NCBI RefSeq assembly: GCF_002920895.1
Contig: NZ_PQVG01000004.1
Location: forward strand, 310,001 to 374,000
Reading direction: 5' to 3'
Length of the DNA stretch: 64,000 nt
Source: Flavobacterium alvei
GTDB lineage: Bacteria; Bacteroidota; Bacteroidia; Flavobacteriales; Flavobacteriaceae
Shown here in pieces: positions 24,615-33,383 of this stretch (position 1 is its first letter; each line of letters starts with the position of its first letter). The position numbers and the translations under genes were made by a program. Below the pieces are notes generated by a model, which saw only the letters and a list, made by a program, of their open reading frames with translations, did not search any database and was not told the DNA's origin.

Positions 24615-25652
24615 TTGTCCAAAAAAATCAAACATATAGCCGTCTTCCGACTTTCAGCAATGGGAGATGTCGCTATGACGGTTCCTGTTGTAAGAGCTTT
24701 TGTAAACCAATATCCGTTGGTGAAAATTACAGTAGTTTCTCGTCCATTTTTCAAACCTTTTTTTGAAGGAATTTCCAATGTTTCTTTCTTTGCTTTCGAC
24801 GAAAAACAACGTCACAAAGGATTCTTTGGATTGTTGCGATTGTTTCAAGATTTGAAAGGGTTGCAGATTGATGCTTTTGCTGATTTGCATAATGTTTTAC
24901 GCTCCAAAGTCGTTCGAATACTTTTCTTCTTAAGTGGAAAAAAAATAGCATTTGTAGATAAAGGAAGAGCCGAAAAAGCAGCCTTGACACGAGCCGAAAA
25001 TAAAATATTCAAACCCTTGACCACGATGTTCGAAAGACACGTCAAAGTTTTTGAACAATTGGGTTTTAAAGTAGAATTGTCGCATCCGACCTTTCCAGAA
25101 AAGGCAATTTTAGATAGCGAAATCTTTAGTTTAATTGGAGAAAATAACCAAAAATTAATCGGGATTGCGCCTTTTGCACAATACGATTCCAAAGTCTATC
25201 CGTTAGATTTGATGCAAGAGGTTATCAATGAATTGGCAGAAGAAAAGAATCATAAAATCCTGCTTTTTGGTGGTGGAAAAAAAGAAATTGAATTGTTAGA
25301 TTCGCTTTCAAAAGGCAAAGAAAACATAGTTGTTGTTGCTGGAAAACTTAAGTTTCAACATGAATTACAACTCATTTCCAACTTAGATGTAATGTTTTCT
25401 ATGGATTCTGGAAATGCTCATATTGCAGCAATGTTGGGTGTAAAAGTCATTACGCTTTGGGGAGCGACGCATCCTTTTGCGGGTTTTTCGCCGTTTAATC
25501 AACCTTTGGAAAACGCTTTGGTTTCCGATAGAAATTTGTTTCCAAAATTGCCCACATCAGTCTATGGAAATAAAAAAGTGGAAGGCTATGAAGAGGCGAT
25601 GCGAACGATCAGTCAGGAACAAGTGGTTTCTAAAATAAAATCTCTATTGTAG
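24615..25652 (+). CDS. Glycosyltransferase family 9 (heptosyltransferase-like)
   Basis: The probable start is TTG, since no ATG precedes the conserved beginning KKIKHIAVFRLSAMGDVAMTVPVV. The 345-residue protein shows the ADP-heptose:LPS heptosyltransferase pattern: the RxSAMGDV N-terminus, IGIAPFAQYDSKVYPLDLM, and SMDSGNAHIAAMLGVKVITLWGATHPFAGFSPF in the nucleotide-sugar domain. It probably adds a core sugar to lipopolysaccharide at the cytoplasmic face. It is paired with the DUF4254 gene. Confidence 0.85.
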   Translation: MSKKIKHIAVFRLSAMGDVAMTVPVVRAFVNQYPLVKITVVSRPFFKPFFEGISNVSFFAFDEKQRHKGFFGLLRLFQDLKGLQIDAFADLHNVLRSKVVRILFFLSGKKIAFVDKGRAEKAALTRAENKIFKPLTTMFERHVKVFEQLGFKVELSHPTFPEKAILDSEIFSLIGENNQKLIGIAPFAQYDSKVYPLDLMQEVINELAEEKNHKILLFGGGKKEIELLDSLSKGKENIVVVAGKLKFQHELQLISNLDVMFSMDSGNAHIAAMLGVKVITLWGATHPFAGFSPFNQPLENALVSDRNLFPKLPTSVYGNKKVEGYEEAMRTISQEQVVSKIKSLL

Positions 25653-25708
25653 ATTTTATTTGCCAATACATTCAGAAAATCGAGTTTGTTTTATTTTAAA
25701 TGCTTATC

Positions 25709-25758
25709 TTGTTGCGCCTATTTAGGATTTGAAAAACGCAACAATGTAATCGATTACA
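25709..25758 (+). promoter_or_regulatory. LacI-type operator and adjacent inverted repeat upstream of the pectate-lyase-like gene
   Basis: TGTAATCGATTACA (25745-25758) is a perfect 14-bp palindrome that fits the LacI-family consensus TGnAAnCGnTTnCA at every fixed position. It is directly preceded by the inverted repeat TTGTTGCG (25709-25716) / CGCAACAA (25737-25744). The operator ends 9 bases before the start codon, so a bound repressor would block transcription or early elongation. The regulator gene is not in the window. Confidence 0.6.
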
Positions 25759-25767
25759 GTTTTAATT

Positions 25768-27738
25768 ATGAAAAAAATTATATACAAAATAGCAGTACTG
25801 CTACTTTTAATTTTGAGTTCGGGAATTAGTTATGCCCAACAAATTGCCTTTCCAGGAGCAGAAGGATACGGAAAATATACCGTTGGAGGACGGGGAGGAG
25901 TAGTTTATGAAGTAACTAACCTTAATGATTCAGGCACAGGCAGTCTTCGTGCTGCAGTTGAAGCTTCAGGACCTCGAACAGTTGTATTTAGAGTTTCGGG
26001 TACAATTACGTTAAATAGTGATTTAAAAATTTCTAATCCCTATCTTACTATAGCGGGACAAACAGCTCCCGGAGATGGTATTTGTTTGAGGAAATATGCT
26101 TTAGTATTCAATAACGCGGTACATGATGTAATTGTACGCTATTTAAGGGTGAGATTAGGAAATGAATCTGGTGGAGAATCGGATGCGGTATCTGCAAGAG
26201 ATTGCAGTAATATTATTTTAGACCATGTTTCTGCCAGTTGGAGCGTTGACGAAACGATGTCCCTGTATTTTTGTGAAAACATAACCATTCAATGGTGTAT
26301 GGTTTCAGAAAGTTTGTACAATTCAAATCATCCTAAAGGCAATCATGGTTATGGAGGTATTAATGGTAGTAACAATAGCACATCACATCATAATTTATTA
26401 GCGCATCATTCTAGTCGCAATCCTCGAATGGCCTCAGGTTGTGGGTATTTTGATTATAGAAATAATGTTATTTACAATTGGGGGTTCAATAGTACTTATG
26501 GCGGAGAACAACAACAAGTTGGCGATCCCAATCATTCATTTTCTACTATTAATATGGTGGCCAATTATTATAAACCAGGGCCTGCTACCAAACCGGGTAC
26601 TATTACTTATCGCATTGTAAATCCTTCTTCACGTAATTTGGCTGACGATTACGGAAAATGGTATGTAGATGCAAATGTTATGGTAGGTAATACTGCTGTT
26701 ACTGCCAATAATTGGAACGGTGGCGTCCAGCCTCAAGACGGCAATGCTTATCTTGCTGGATTAAAATTGGATAATCCTTGGCCAGCAATGGCTTTCAATC
26801 AACAGACGGCTAGCGATGCTTATTATTCGGTTTTAGACAATGTAGGTGCTACTTTGCCAAAACGTGATGTGGTCGATGCTCGAATTGTGAGTGATACCCG
26901 TAATGGAAATGCAACTTATGAAGGCCCAACATACGAAACGGTACAGTCGGTTCCTGATAAAACTAAAATGTGCGGTATTATTGATTTACCAGACAATGTG
27001 GGTGGGTGGCCAGTATTAAGTTCTACAACGGCTCCAACCGATACCGACAAAGATGGAATGCCGGACGATTGGGAAACCGCCAAAGGCCTAAATCCAAATA
27101 ATGCATCCGATAGAAATACGGTTGGAACAGATGGATATACTAATCTTGAAAAATATTTGAATAGTATTGAATTTAACTATCCAGTAACGGATTATAAATT
27201 GACAAAACCTACCGGAACAACCTATAAACTCGAATGGAGAGATGATTATATTGCCGAAGATGGTTTTATTGTGGAGCGTTCTTATAACAATGGCCCATTT
27301 CAAGTGATTGCAACTTTGCCTCAATATGCCAATAATTATACCGACACACCTAGTTTTACGGGTTTAGTTACCTATCGAGTGGTGGCTTTCAATGCCGATA
27401 ACACTTCGCCACGAACCACGAGTATATCTGATGGAGCTTTGGGACTTAATGACAAAACTTTAGATAATTCTAAAATCATTTGTTCTCCAAACCCTTTTTC
27501 GAATGAACTCACAATTGAAATACCAGTTTTGGAGTCTCAAAAAATTCGCATAGAGTTGTTTGATATTGGCGGCAAAAAAGTGGCAACAATAGCAGATCGT
27601 TTATTTGAAACAGGAAACAATTCATTGCTTTGGAATAGCAGTAATTCCAATTGTGATTTAAAATCGGGTGTCTATATCATTTCTTTTTCTAACGCCTCTT
27701 CAATTATTAAAAAAGAAGTGAAACTAATCAAAAAATAA
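25768..27738 (+). CDS. Secreted pectate-lyase-like protein with type IX sorting tail
   Basis: The 656-residue protein has a signal peptide (KKIIYKIAVLLLLILSSGISYAQ). A right-handed beta-helix follows, resembling polysaccharide lyase family 1 (FPGAEGYGKYTVGGRGG, VTNLNDSGTGSLRAAV, YLTIAGQTAPGDGI, LDHVSASWSVDETMS). Next come a calcium-binding DTDKDGMPDDWE loop with LNPNNASD (about 432-455), a fibronectin-like segment, and a type-A type IX secretion C-terminal domain (about 570-656, SPNPFSNEL to GVYIISF). It should be exported and released or anchored outside the cell to attack pectin-like glycans. The LacI-type operator ahead of it suits induction by sugar. No other pectin genes are adjacent. 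Confidence 0.87.
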   Translation: MKKIIYKIAVLLLLILSSGISYAQQIAFPGAEGYGKYTVGGRGGVVYEVTNLNDSGTGSLRAAVEASGPRTVVFRVSGTITLNSDLKISNPYLTIAGQTAPGDGICLRKYALVFNNAVHDVIVRYLRVRLGNESGGESDAVSARDCSNIILDHVSASWSVDETMSLYFCENITIQWCMVSESLYNSNHPKGNHGYGGINGSNNSTSHHNLLAHHSSRNPRMASGCGYFDYRNNVIYNWGFNSTYGGEQQQVGDPNHSFSTINMVANYYKPGPATKPGTITYRIVNPSSRNLADDYGKWYVDANVMVGNTAVTANNWNGGVQPQDGNAYLAGLKLDNPWPAMAFNQQTASDAYYSVLDNVGATLPKRDVVDARIVSDTRNGNATYEGPTYETVQSVPDKTKMCGIIDLPDNVGGWPVLSSTTAPTDTDKDGMPDDWETAKGLNPNNASDRNTVGTDGYTNLEKYLNSIEFNYPVTDYKLTKPTGTTYKLEWRDDYIAEDGFIVERSYNNGPFQVIATLPQYANNYTDTPSFTGLVTYRVVAFNADNTSPRTTSISDGALGLNDKTLDNSKIICSPNPFSNELTIEIPVLESQKIRIELFDIGGKKVATIADRLFETGNNSLLWNSSNSNCDLKSGVYIISFSNASSIIKKEVKLIKK

Positions 27739-27787
27739 GATTGACATCGATGATTTGATAAAAAGGAAATCAATAATAACAAGTTGT

Positions 27788-27822
27788 AAGGGTTGAAGGT
27801 GTAAAAACATTCAACCCTTTTT
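27788..27822 (+). terminator. Terminator after the pectate-lyase-like gene
   Basis: The arms AAGGGTTGAA and TTCAACCCTT form a perfect 10-bp stem with a 12-base loop, followed by TTT. Confidence 0.75.
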
Positions 27823-27851
27823 GATAGTTGTAAATTTGTTAATGGAATATA

Positions 27852-28160
27852 TTACAAATAGATTTTCTCGTCTTGGCAACGCTTTAAAATATAGCTTTTT
27901 AGATTTGAAATGGTGCTTTGATAATCAGGTGCTTCAAAACCAAAACGCTCGTGTTCCATTTGTTCTTTTTCGATGGCGTTGCAACCTTTGATAACTTCCT
28001 TGAGGATATCGAGCATTGCCAATTCCTTGTTGTCCGTTTTCTGAAATTTAAATTCCACGATTTCGTCTTGCAATTCTTCGCAATAAGCAATAAGTTTTGC
28101 TACTTCGGGTTCATCCAAAAGGGAAGGATTGGTCTTGAATATTTCTCGGGTGGATTTCAT
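27852..28160 (-). CDS. Conserved small protein of unknown function (intact copy of a triplicated gene)
   Basis: The 102-residue, acidic, mostly helical protein begins MKSTREIFKTNPSLLDEPEV and contains HERFGFEAPDYQSTISNLKSYIL. I do not recognise a characterised family, though the sequence looks like a short conserved flavobacterial protein. It matters here because two decayed copies of the same gene lie at 32251-32364 and 33115-33234 in the same orientation. An 8-bp repeat (CAAGACGA) inside this intact gene marks the deletion joint seen in one of them. Confidence 0.6.
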   Translation of the reverse strand: MKSTREIFKTNPSLLDEPEVAKLIAYCEELQDEIVEFKFQKTDNKELAMLDILKEVIKGCNAIEKEQMEHERFGFEAPDYQSTISNLKSYILKRCQDEKIYL

Positions 28161-28629
28161 AATTAAATTATAATTTAAAAAAATTCGGTTTTACAGGAAA
28201 TGTAGTGAGAATTACAAACACATTACTACTAAAATCCGAAAAAAAAACAAATTTCACATTTCATTTTTAACCGCAAAAATCAGAAAGGTATCGCAAACAA
28301 AGGTTGCAAAAAATAGTAAAGACACAAGACGCTTCGCTTGACTTGAAATTATATTTTCAGGTAAAAACGAGTTGAGTTAAAAAAATTTAAATTATTGAAA
28401 TAAAACGAATTATAATTTTCTGTCGAAGCATTTGTTTTCATTCATACGAATAGTATTATGAATTAATTAACAGCTTGTTTTAAATAATTTAGGAATATTA
28501 ATACTATTTTTGATTTTTTTGAGTTCTATTTTCTAATTCAAAACTAACTTTATCGAAAGAGTTTCTGCTTTTTGGGTACCTTAATTTTATAAATTTTTAA
28601 AGAATAATAAAGTAAAAATAAAACTATTT
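28161..28629. other. 469-bp intergenic region without a gene
   Basis: This is the divergent control region between the small conserved gene (leftward) and the large barrel gene (rightward). It is very AT-rich with no open frame of note. TATTTTTG at 28505-28512 fits the -7 consensus for rightward transcription, giving a leader of about 110 bases. No riboswitch, tRNA or strong hairpin was recognised. Confidence 0.4.
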
Positions 28630-31413
28630 ATGCCAAAAACTTCACTTTTAATTGCAATTTTATCTTTATTTTCTTTATCTGTTTTTGCTCAAAAAGCCAG
28701 TGTTACGGGGGTTTTGACTGATGGTAACGAAAAAACTCCAGTGTACAATTCGGTGGTTGCCTTACTAACACCCAAAGATTCTATTTTATATAAGTTTACC
28801 CGATCGGATAAAAAGGGGAACTTTGAGCTTAAAAATGTAAAAGCAGGAAACTATATTGTGATGACTTCTCACAGACAATATGCCGATTATTTAGATGATA
28901 TCACTGTAAATGAAACTGAAAAAAACTTAGGAACAATAGCTTTGGTAAGCAAAATTAATGCACTTAGAGAAGTAATTATAAAAACAGGTTCCATAAGAAT
29001 TAAAGGCGATACGACTAGTTACAGAGCCAGTGATTTTGTTGTTAGTGCCAATGCTAATGTAGAAGAATTACTAAAAAAACTTCCAGGAATACAAGTCGAT
29101 AAAAATGGTACAATAAAAGCTATGGGCGAAACGGTACAAAAAGTATTGGTTGATGGCGAAGAATTTTTTGGAGATGACCCAGGAATGGCCGTGAAAAATT
29201 TGCGAGCAGATGCCATAAAAGAAGTGCAGGTTTTTGATAAGAAAAGTGACCAAGCCGAGTTTACAGGAATTGATGATGGTGAAAAAAAGAAAACGATTAA
29301 TCTAAAATTAAAAGAAGACAAAAAGAAGGGATATTTTGGAAAAATAGATGGTGCCAATGAGCCATTTACAGGTTCCGATTCCAGATACAATACCAATCTT
29401 ATGTTTAGTAGTTTTAAAGGTAAACGAAAAATATCGGCGTTTTTATTGAATGGCAATACCGGTCAAGATGGATTGAGTTGGCAAGATAGCGATAAATTTG
29501 GAGGACGTGATAGTAACGTGAGTATGAGTATGGATGATGATGGCAACGTAAATTATGAATGGTCGGGCGGCAATAATGATGAAGAACCATATGTTGATAC
29601 TCAAAATGGATTTGTCAAAAACACCAACGCAGGATTGCAATACAGCAACAAGTGGAATGATAAACAAACATTGAATTTAACACCAAAATACAACAAGCAA
29701 ATTTATACCAACAACAATAACAAAAAAACACAAACCCAAGTAGGAGAAACCGAATTAATCGAAAACACGTCTAAAGTAAGCAATGTTGATAGGAGTAATT
29801 TTAAATTGAATGCTATTTACGATGTAAAAATAGATTCTTTAAACAGTTTACAAATTACCACCAAAACTAATTTTTATAATACGGAAAGTGGTGAATTTAC
29901 CAACGGAAACACTACCGGAATAGATGGATTGTTAAAAAACAAACAGCTAAAAACATTTACAACAAAATCAGATAAGCAATCCTTGTTTGCTAGTGTTTTA
30001 TATAAACATAAATTTGCCAAACCTCGTCGTACATTTTCTGTAAACGCTAGTGCGAGCACCTTGAATACAGACGCAAATAATTTTTTAAAGTCTTCGAACG
30101 AAAGTTATGAAGACGGTAATTTTGCCTCTAGGGTCGATCTCGATCAAAACAAAATTGAGGAGAAAAAAAATCAAAATTTAACTGTAAATCTTACTTATTC
30201 AGAACCTATTGGTAAGAAATATGCAATGCAATTTGCCTATCAAGTTACTCAAAACAAGGGGGACAGCAATTATTTGACTTATAATTATTCGGATCTAACA
30301 GGAAATTATGACGAGCTCGTCAATTCTTTGTCAAACCAGTTTTACCAGAATATAATTACCAACAAGCCCAACATTAGATTGAGTTATAATTCCAAAAAAA
30401 TCAATTACAACTTAGGAGGTGGTATTGGATTTACTTCGTTTGATTTGGAAGATCAAACTATGGACAAAGAATACAAACGCAATTATATCAATTTTTTTCC
30501 GTCTGCAAATTTTACTTTTAAATACAAAAGCAATAGCAATTTGCGTATCAATTATCAAGGAGCTACAAAACAGCCAACACTCGACCAGTTGCAGCCTTTG
30601 AGAGACAATCAAGACTTTTTTAATCAAACCTTGGGAAATCCAGATTTAAAGCAATCTTTTACTAATAGTTTCAATTTATTTAACAGCACTTATAGCATTT
30701 TGACAGAAACGCAATTCTATCAAAGTTTCTCATACAGAACGACTTCTAATTTAATTTCTTATAGCAGAGTCATCGATCCAGAAAGTGCCTTAACCATTAC
30801 CAAACCCATCAATACGAATGGTAATTATTCACTCAATTTGTATATAGGATATGGTTTTAAGGTAAAGAAACTCGATTTATGGGTTAATCTTAATCCAAAT
30901 CTAAACTACAATAAATCAGTAAATAGCATCAACCTTAGAACTAACGATACTAAAACTTTAAATTCAGGATTTTCGGTTTATTTAAATAAATCAAAAGAAA
31001 AGAAATATGACATTACTTTGAGTAATAATTTTTCAAATAGCCGAAATACGACTTCACAAAGCGATGAAATAAAATCATTCAATACTAATAATTTAGCTTT
31101 GGATATTGGGGTTTATTTCAAAGAAAAATGGAAACTATCTACAGATTACAATTTGTATTCTCGTCAAAAAACAGTCGATTTTCAGGACAATCTCACCAAT
31201 CAATTGTGGAATGCAAGGCTACAACGCACTTTTAAAAACGATGAATTTACCGCTTATATAATGGTGCGAGATATTTTGAATCAAAATATTGGCATCAGAA
31301 GATATGTTTATGAAAACTCCATTACAGAGGAGCAAAATGACAGACTCAAAAGATATGCTATGATAGGATTTACCTGGAATTTTAAAAACAAAGGCGAAAA
31401 AACAAATAAATAA
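28630..31413 (+). CDS. TonB-receptor-like outer-membrane beta-barrel protein
   Basis: The 927-residue protein has a signal peptide ending near VFAQ, then a carboxypeptidase-regulatory-like beta-sandwich (about 22-100) and a plug-like region (SANANVEELLKKLPGIQVDKNGTIKAMGETVQKVLVDGEEFFGDDPGMAVKNL). A barrel of about 650 residues follows, ending in MIGFTWNFKN. This is the class without a clear TonB box that pairs with GLPGLI-family proteins in Bacteroidota, and a GLPGLI gene indeed follows 50 bases downstream. A peptide or metal uptake or export role is often guessed, but none is established. Confidence 0.8.
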   Translation: MPKTSLLIAILSLFSLSVFAQKASVTGVLTDGNEKTPVYNSVVALLTPKDSILYKFTRSDKKGNFELKNVKAGNYIVMTSHRQYADYLDDITVNETEKNLGTIALVSKINALREVIIKTGSIRIKGDTTSYRASDFVVSANANVEELLKKLPGIQVDKNGTIKAMGETVQKVLVDGEEFFGDDPGMAVKNLRADAIKEVQVFDKKSDQAEFTGIDDGEKKKTINLKLKEDKKKGYFGKIDGANEPFTGSDSRYNTNLMFSSFKGKRKISAFLLNGNTGQDGLSWQDSDKFGGRDSNVSMSMDDDGNVNYEWSGGNNDEEPYVDTQNGFVKNTNAGLQYSNKWNDKQTLNLTPKYNKQIYTNNNNKKTQTQVGETELIENTSKVSNVDRSNFKLNAIYDVKIDSLNSLQITTKTNFYNTESGEFTNGNTTGIDGLLKNKQLKTFTTKSDKQSLFASVLYKHKFAKPRRTFSVNASASTLNTDANNFLKSSNESYEDGNFASRVDLDQNKIEEKKNQNLTVNLTYSEPIGKKYAMQFAYQVTQNKGDSNYLTYNYSDLTGNYDELVNSLSNQFYQNIITNKPNIRLSYNSKKINYNLGGGIGFTSFDLEDQTMDKEYKRNYINFFPSANFTFKYKSNSNLRINYQGATKQPTLDQLQPLRDNQDFFNQTLGNPDLKQSFTNSFNLFNSTYSILTETQFYQSFSYRTTSNLISYSRVIDPESALTITKPINTNGNYSLNLYIGYGFKVKKLDLWVNLNPNLNYNKSVNSINLRTNDTKTLNSGFSVYLNKSKEKKYDITLSNNFSNSRNTTSQSDEIKSFNTNNLALDIGVYFKEKWKLSTDYNLYSRQKTVDFQDNLTNQLWNARLQRTFKNDEFTAYIMVRDILNQNIGIRRYVYENSITEEQNDRLKRYAMIGFTWNFKNKGEKTNK

Positions 31414-31463
31414 ATTCGGTCTTGCACTAAAATCCAAAACAAATTACCATAAAAATTACAGCT

Positions 31464-32225
31464 ATGAAATCAATACTTTTTATACTTACAACACTCCTTT
31501 TTGCAACTTCAGCAACAGCGCAACAATTTATAGAAAAAGCAGTAGTTGAATATGAAGTAAATACGAATTTAAAAAAAACAATGAGCAATGATAGTTGGGA
31601 TGAGATGATGAAAGACAACCTTTCCGACCTTAAAATATCGTATTACAACTATACTTTTGCCGACAACAAAAGCATCTTCAAATTTGACAGATGGAGTCCA
31701 AAAACAAGAATTCCTAAATACCAAAAAGACCTTGACGAAGAAAACACTTGGTATTTTGATTTTGGCGCCAATAAAATGATGATGCAAAAACAAATAGTAG
31801 GAACTAATTTTGTGATTGCCGACAGTATTCAAAATATTGAATGGAAAATTACAAACGAAAACAGAGAAATAGCAGGTTATAATTGTCGGAAAGCCGTTGG
31901 CAAAATAATGAATGATGTTTATGTATTTGCTTTTTACACCGATGAAATTACCATCACTGGAGGGCCTTGTTCTATCCACGGATTGCCAGGTTTGATTTTA
32001 GGACTTTCAATCCCTAGATTATACACTTCATATGTAGCCACCAAAGTAGATTTGACGATGACTAAAGCCTCCGAAATAAAACCCATCACAGCCAAAAAAA
32101 CCTATGATTTATTGGGTCTAAAGAAGGAAATGGAAGAAAAAACAAAAGAATGGTTCAACTATGGCGATGATAAAGTTGAAAATGAAAGGCAAAAAAACAT
32201 TTTTTTATGGAATGCTTTTTTGTAG
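31464..32225 (+). CDS. GLPGLI-family secreted protein
   Basis: The 253-residue protein has a signal peptide (KSILFILTTLLFATSATAQ) and the family-defining motif GLPGLI in GGPCSIHGLPGLILGLSIP, near residue 172. The rest is beta-rich. GLPGLI proteins of Bacteroidota are defined by this motif and usually sit next to a carboxypeptidase-regulatory-domain barrel protein, as here. The molecular function is unknown. It is probably cotranscribed with the barrel gene. Confidence 0.9.
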   Translation: MKSILFILTTLLFATSATAQQFIEKAVVEYEVNTNLKKTMSNDSWDEMMKDNLSDLKISYYNYTFADNKSIFKFDRWSPKTRIPKYQKDLDEENTWYFDFGANKMMMQKQIVGTNFVIADSIQNIEWKITNENREIAGYNCRKAVGKIMNDVYVFAFYTDEITITGGPCSIHGLPGLILGLSIPRLYTSYVATKVDLTMTKASEIKPITAKKTYDLLGLKKEMEEKTKEWFNYGDDKVENERQKNIFLWNAFL

Positions 32226-32250
32226 TTATGGCGAGGAACGAATCAATAGC

Positions 32251-32364
32251 CTATAAATAAATCTTCTCGTCTTGCAATTCATTTCAATAGTCCAAAAGTT
32301 TTGCTACTTCTGGTTCTTCCAAAAGGGAAGGGTTGGTTTTGAATATTTCTCGGGTGGATTTCAT
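32251..32364 (-). pseudogene. Decayed second copy of the 27852 gene with internal deletion
   Basis: The reading frame is MKSTREIFKTNPSLLEEPEV-AKLLDY-stop-NELQDEKIYL-stop. It keeps the first 26 codons, carries a TGC-to-TGA nonsense change, and joins the N-terminal CAAGACGA directly to the C-terminal CAAGACGA, losing about 65 codons. The deletion joint at an 8-bp repeat is clear when compared with the intact copy. Codon differences from the intact copy show that it is an old duplicate. Confidence 0.85.
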
Positions 32365-32472
32365 AATAAAACGACTTAAACGAGCTTGTGTTTTGTGATT
32401 TATATTGAAATGAAATCTTTTTTTGAGTTTGTACAACTGCTTCCGCTGTTAGCTGTTCGTTGCTTTTTTCGA

Positions 32473-33000
32473 TTAGTTTTGTTTTAATTCTATTTTTAGT
32501 AACTTTTTTACCTTGTTTAAGTCAGTTTCGTTTTCAATTATTTCTACAAAATATTTTGTTTGCCAATTTTGAGTTTTTTGTGCTTGTTTATTTTCTGTTA
32601 CGCTCCAATTTGGATAAACTCTAATTCCACGTTTTCCTTCTACTTTTTTCCTTGTCAAAATTCTGTTTTCGCTCAAAACTCTTTTGTCGAAAATGAAAAT
32701 TCCAAACCTTTCTGCTTGACGAGTTGCAATTAAGTAAAATTCGAATTCGTCGTCAACATTATGTGGTTCAGTTATTCCGTTTTCATTCCGTTTCCAAATT
32801 GCTACAAATTGCCCAGTTTTGGTTGGCGTAATTTTCGCCATTCTGAATTTCACTTTTTGTTTATTCAGTTTAAAATTATGAGCGAAATATTCTTGACTTT
32901 CTTTTTCAGGTTCTATGTTTTCAAGTTCTATTCCGCAAACTTTAAATATCGAATTATTTAAAAGTTCTATTTCAGAAAATATTTTGATGGAATTTGTCAA
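32473..33000 (-). CDS. MepB-family protein
   Basis: The 175-residue protein has the MepB pattern: EYFAHNFKLNKQKVKFRMAKITPTKTGQFVAIWKRN (about 37-72), then DDEFEFYLIATR and FGIFIFDKRVL, then RGIRVYPNW. MepB was named in Staphylococcus from the mep efflux operon, and its own function is unknown. The predicted start is TTG at 33000. It lies between decayed copies of the 27852 gene and beside an attC-like hairpin, all in the same orientation, so it looks like a cassette-borne accessory gene. Confidence 0.8.
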   Translation of the reverse strand: MTNSIKIFSEIELLNNSIFKVCGIELENIEPEKESQEYFAHNFKLNKQKVKFRMAKITPTKTGQFVAIWKRNENGITEPHNVDDEFEFYLIATRQAERFGIFIFDKRVLSENRILTRKKVEGKRGIRVYPNWSVTENKQAQKTQNWQTKYFVEIIENETDLNKVKKLLKIELKQN

Positions 33001-33043
33001 TTTTGGGTTAATTAATTTTTCTTAATAAGTTCTGTTTTTCTGT

Positions 33044-33103
33044 GTAACGTGCCCCATCTGGTGCTCGTCTGCGACGAGTACCAGTGGGGAAGTTTTCGTT
33101 AAC
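33044..33103. repeat. attC-like imperfect hairpin between MepB gene and pseudogene
   Basis: The outer arms GTAACG (33044-33049) and CGTTAAC (33097-33103) pair with one bulge. The inner arms CCCCA-t-CTGGT-g-CTCGTC (33052-33069) and GACGAG-t-ACCAG-TGGGG (33073-33089) pair almost perfectly over a TGC loop, with an unpaired T at 33057. The separated outer core, asymmetric spacers and bulge recall integron attC sites. Confidence 0.5.
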
Positions 33104-33114
33104 TATTTAATCAT

Positions 33115-33234
33115 TGAAATTTGAACTCCACGATTTCATCCTACAATTGCTAGAAAAAGTCCAAAATTTATGCTAATTCTGGTTCGTCTAGTAGGGGAAG
33201 GGTTGGTTTTGAATATTTCTCGGATGGATTTCAT
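33115..33234 (-). pseudogene. Decayed third copy of the 27852 gene (5' part only)
   Basis: The fragment begins MKSIREIFKTNPS and then shifts frame; alignment to the intact copy resumes at nucleotide level through TGAAATCGTGGA and then stops. No C-terminal part remains. It shares orientation with the MepB gene and the cassette gene at 33389, and it is older or less constrained than the 32251 copy. Confidence 0.8.
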
Positions 33235-33323
33235 AAGCAATGGCAATTTCAATATCAAAAATCAATTTCAATTATTTGGATTTCAAGATAAATAGCATCA
33301 AAGGAATTGTTGTTTCCAGTTCC

Positions 33324-33383
33324 GTTCAACAGGAGTTTCATTGTTCGTGCTGCGCACCCAACGAAACTCTAGCTGTTATGGGC
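33324..33383. repeat. attC-like recombination site beside the 33389 gene
   Basis: Ends: GTTCAAC (33324-33330; complement GTTGAAC fits the core GTTRRRY) and GTTATGGGC (33375-33383). Stem: AACAG with CTGTT, GAGTTTC with GAAACTC, TTG with CAA. Bases TAG (33370-33372) bulge out, and GTGC-TGC-GCAC forms a terminal hairpin. Size (60 bp), bulges and core fit an integron attC. It lies directly after the stop codon of the 33389 gene in coding direction, where an attC belongs. Confidence 0.5.

Noticed and set aside
25659-25767. tRNA or riboswitch ahead of the pectate-lyase-like gene
   Set aside because: No cloverleaf or conserved riboswitch core is visible; the structure is explained by a short inverted repeat and the LacI-type palindrome.
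33044-33103. Simple rho-independent terminator for the 33115 pseudogene or MepB gene
   Set aside because: There is no T-tract on either side, and the outer core pairing with asymmetric spacers is unlike a terminator; kept instead as an attC-like hairpin.
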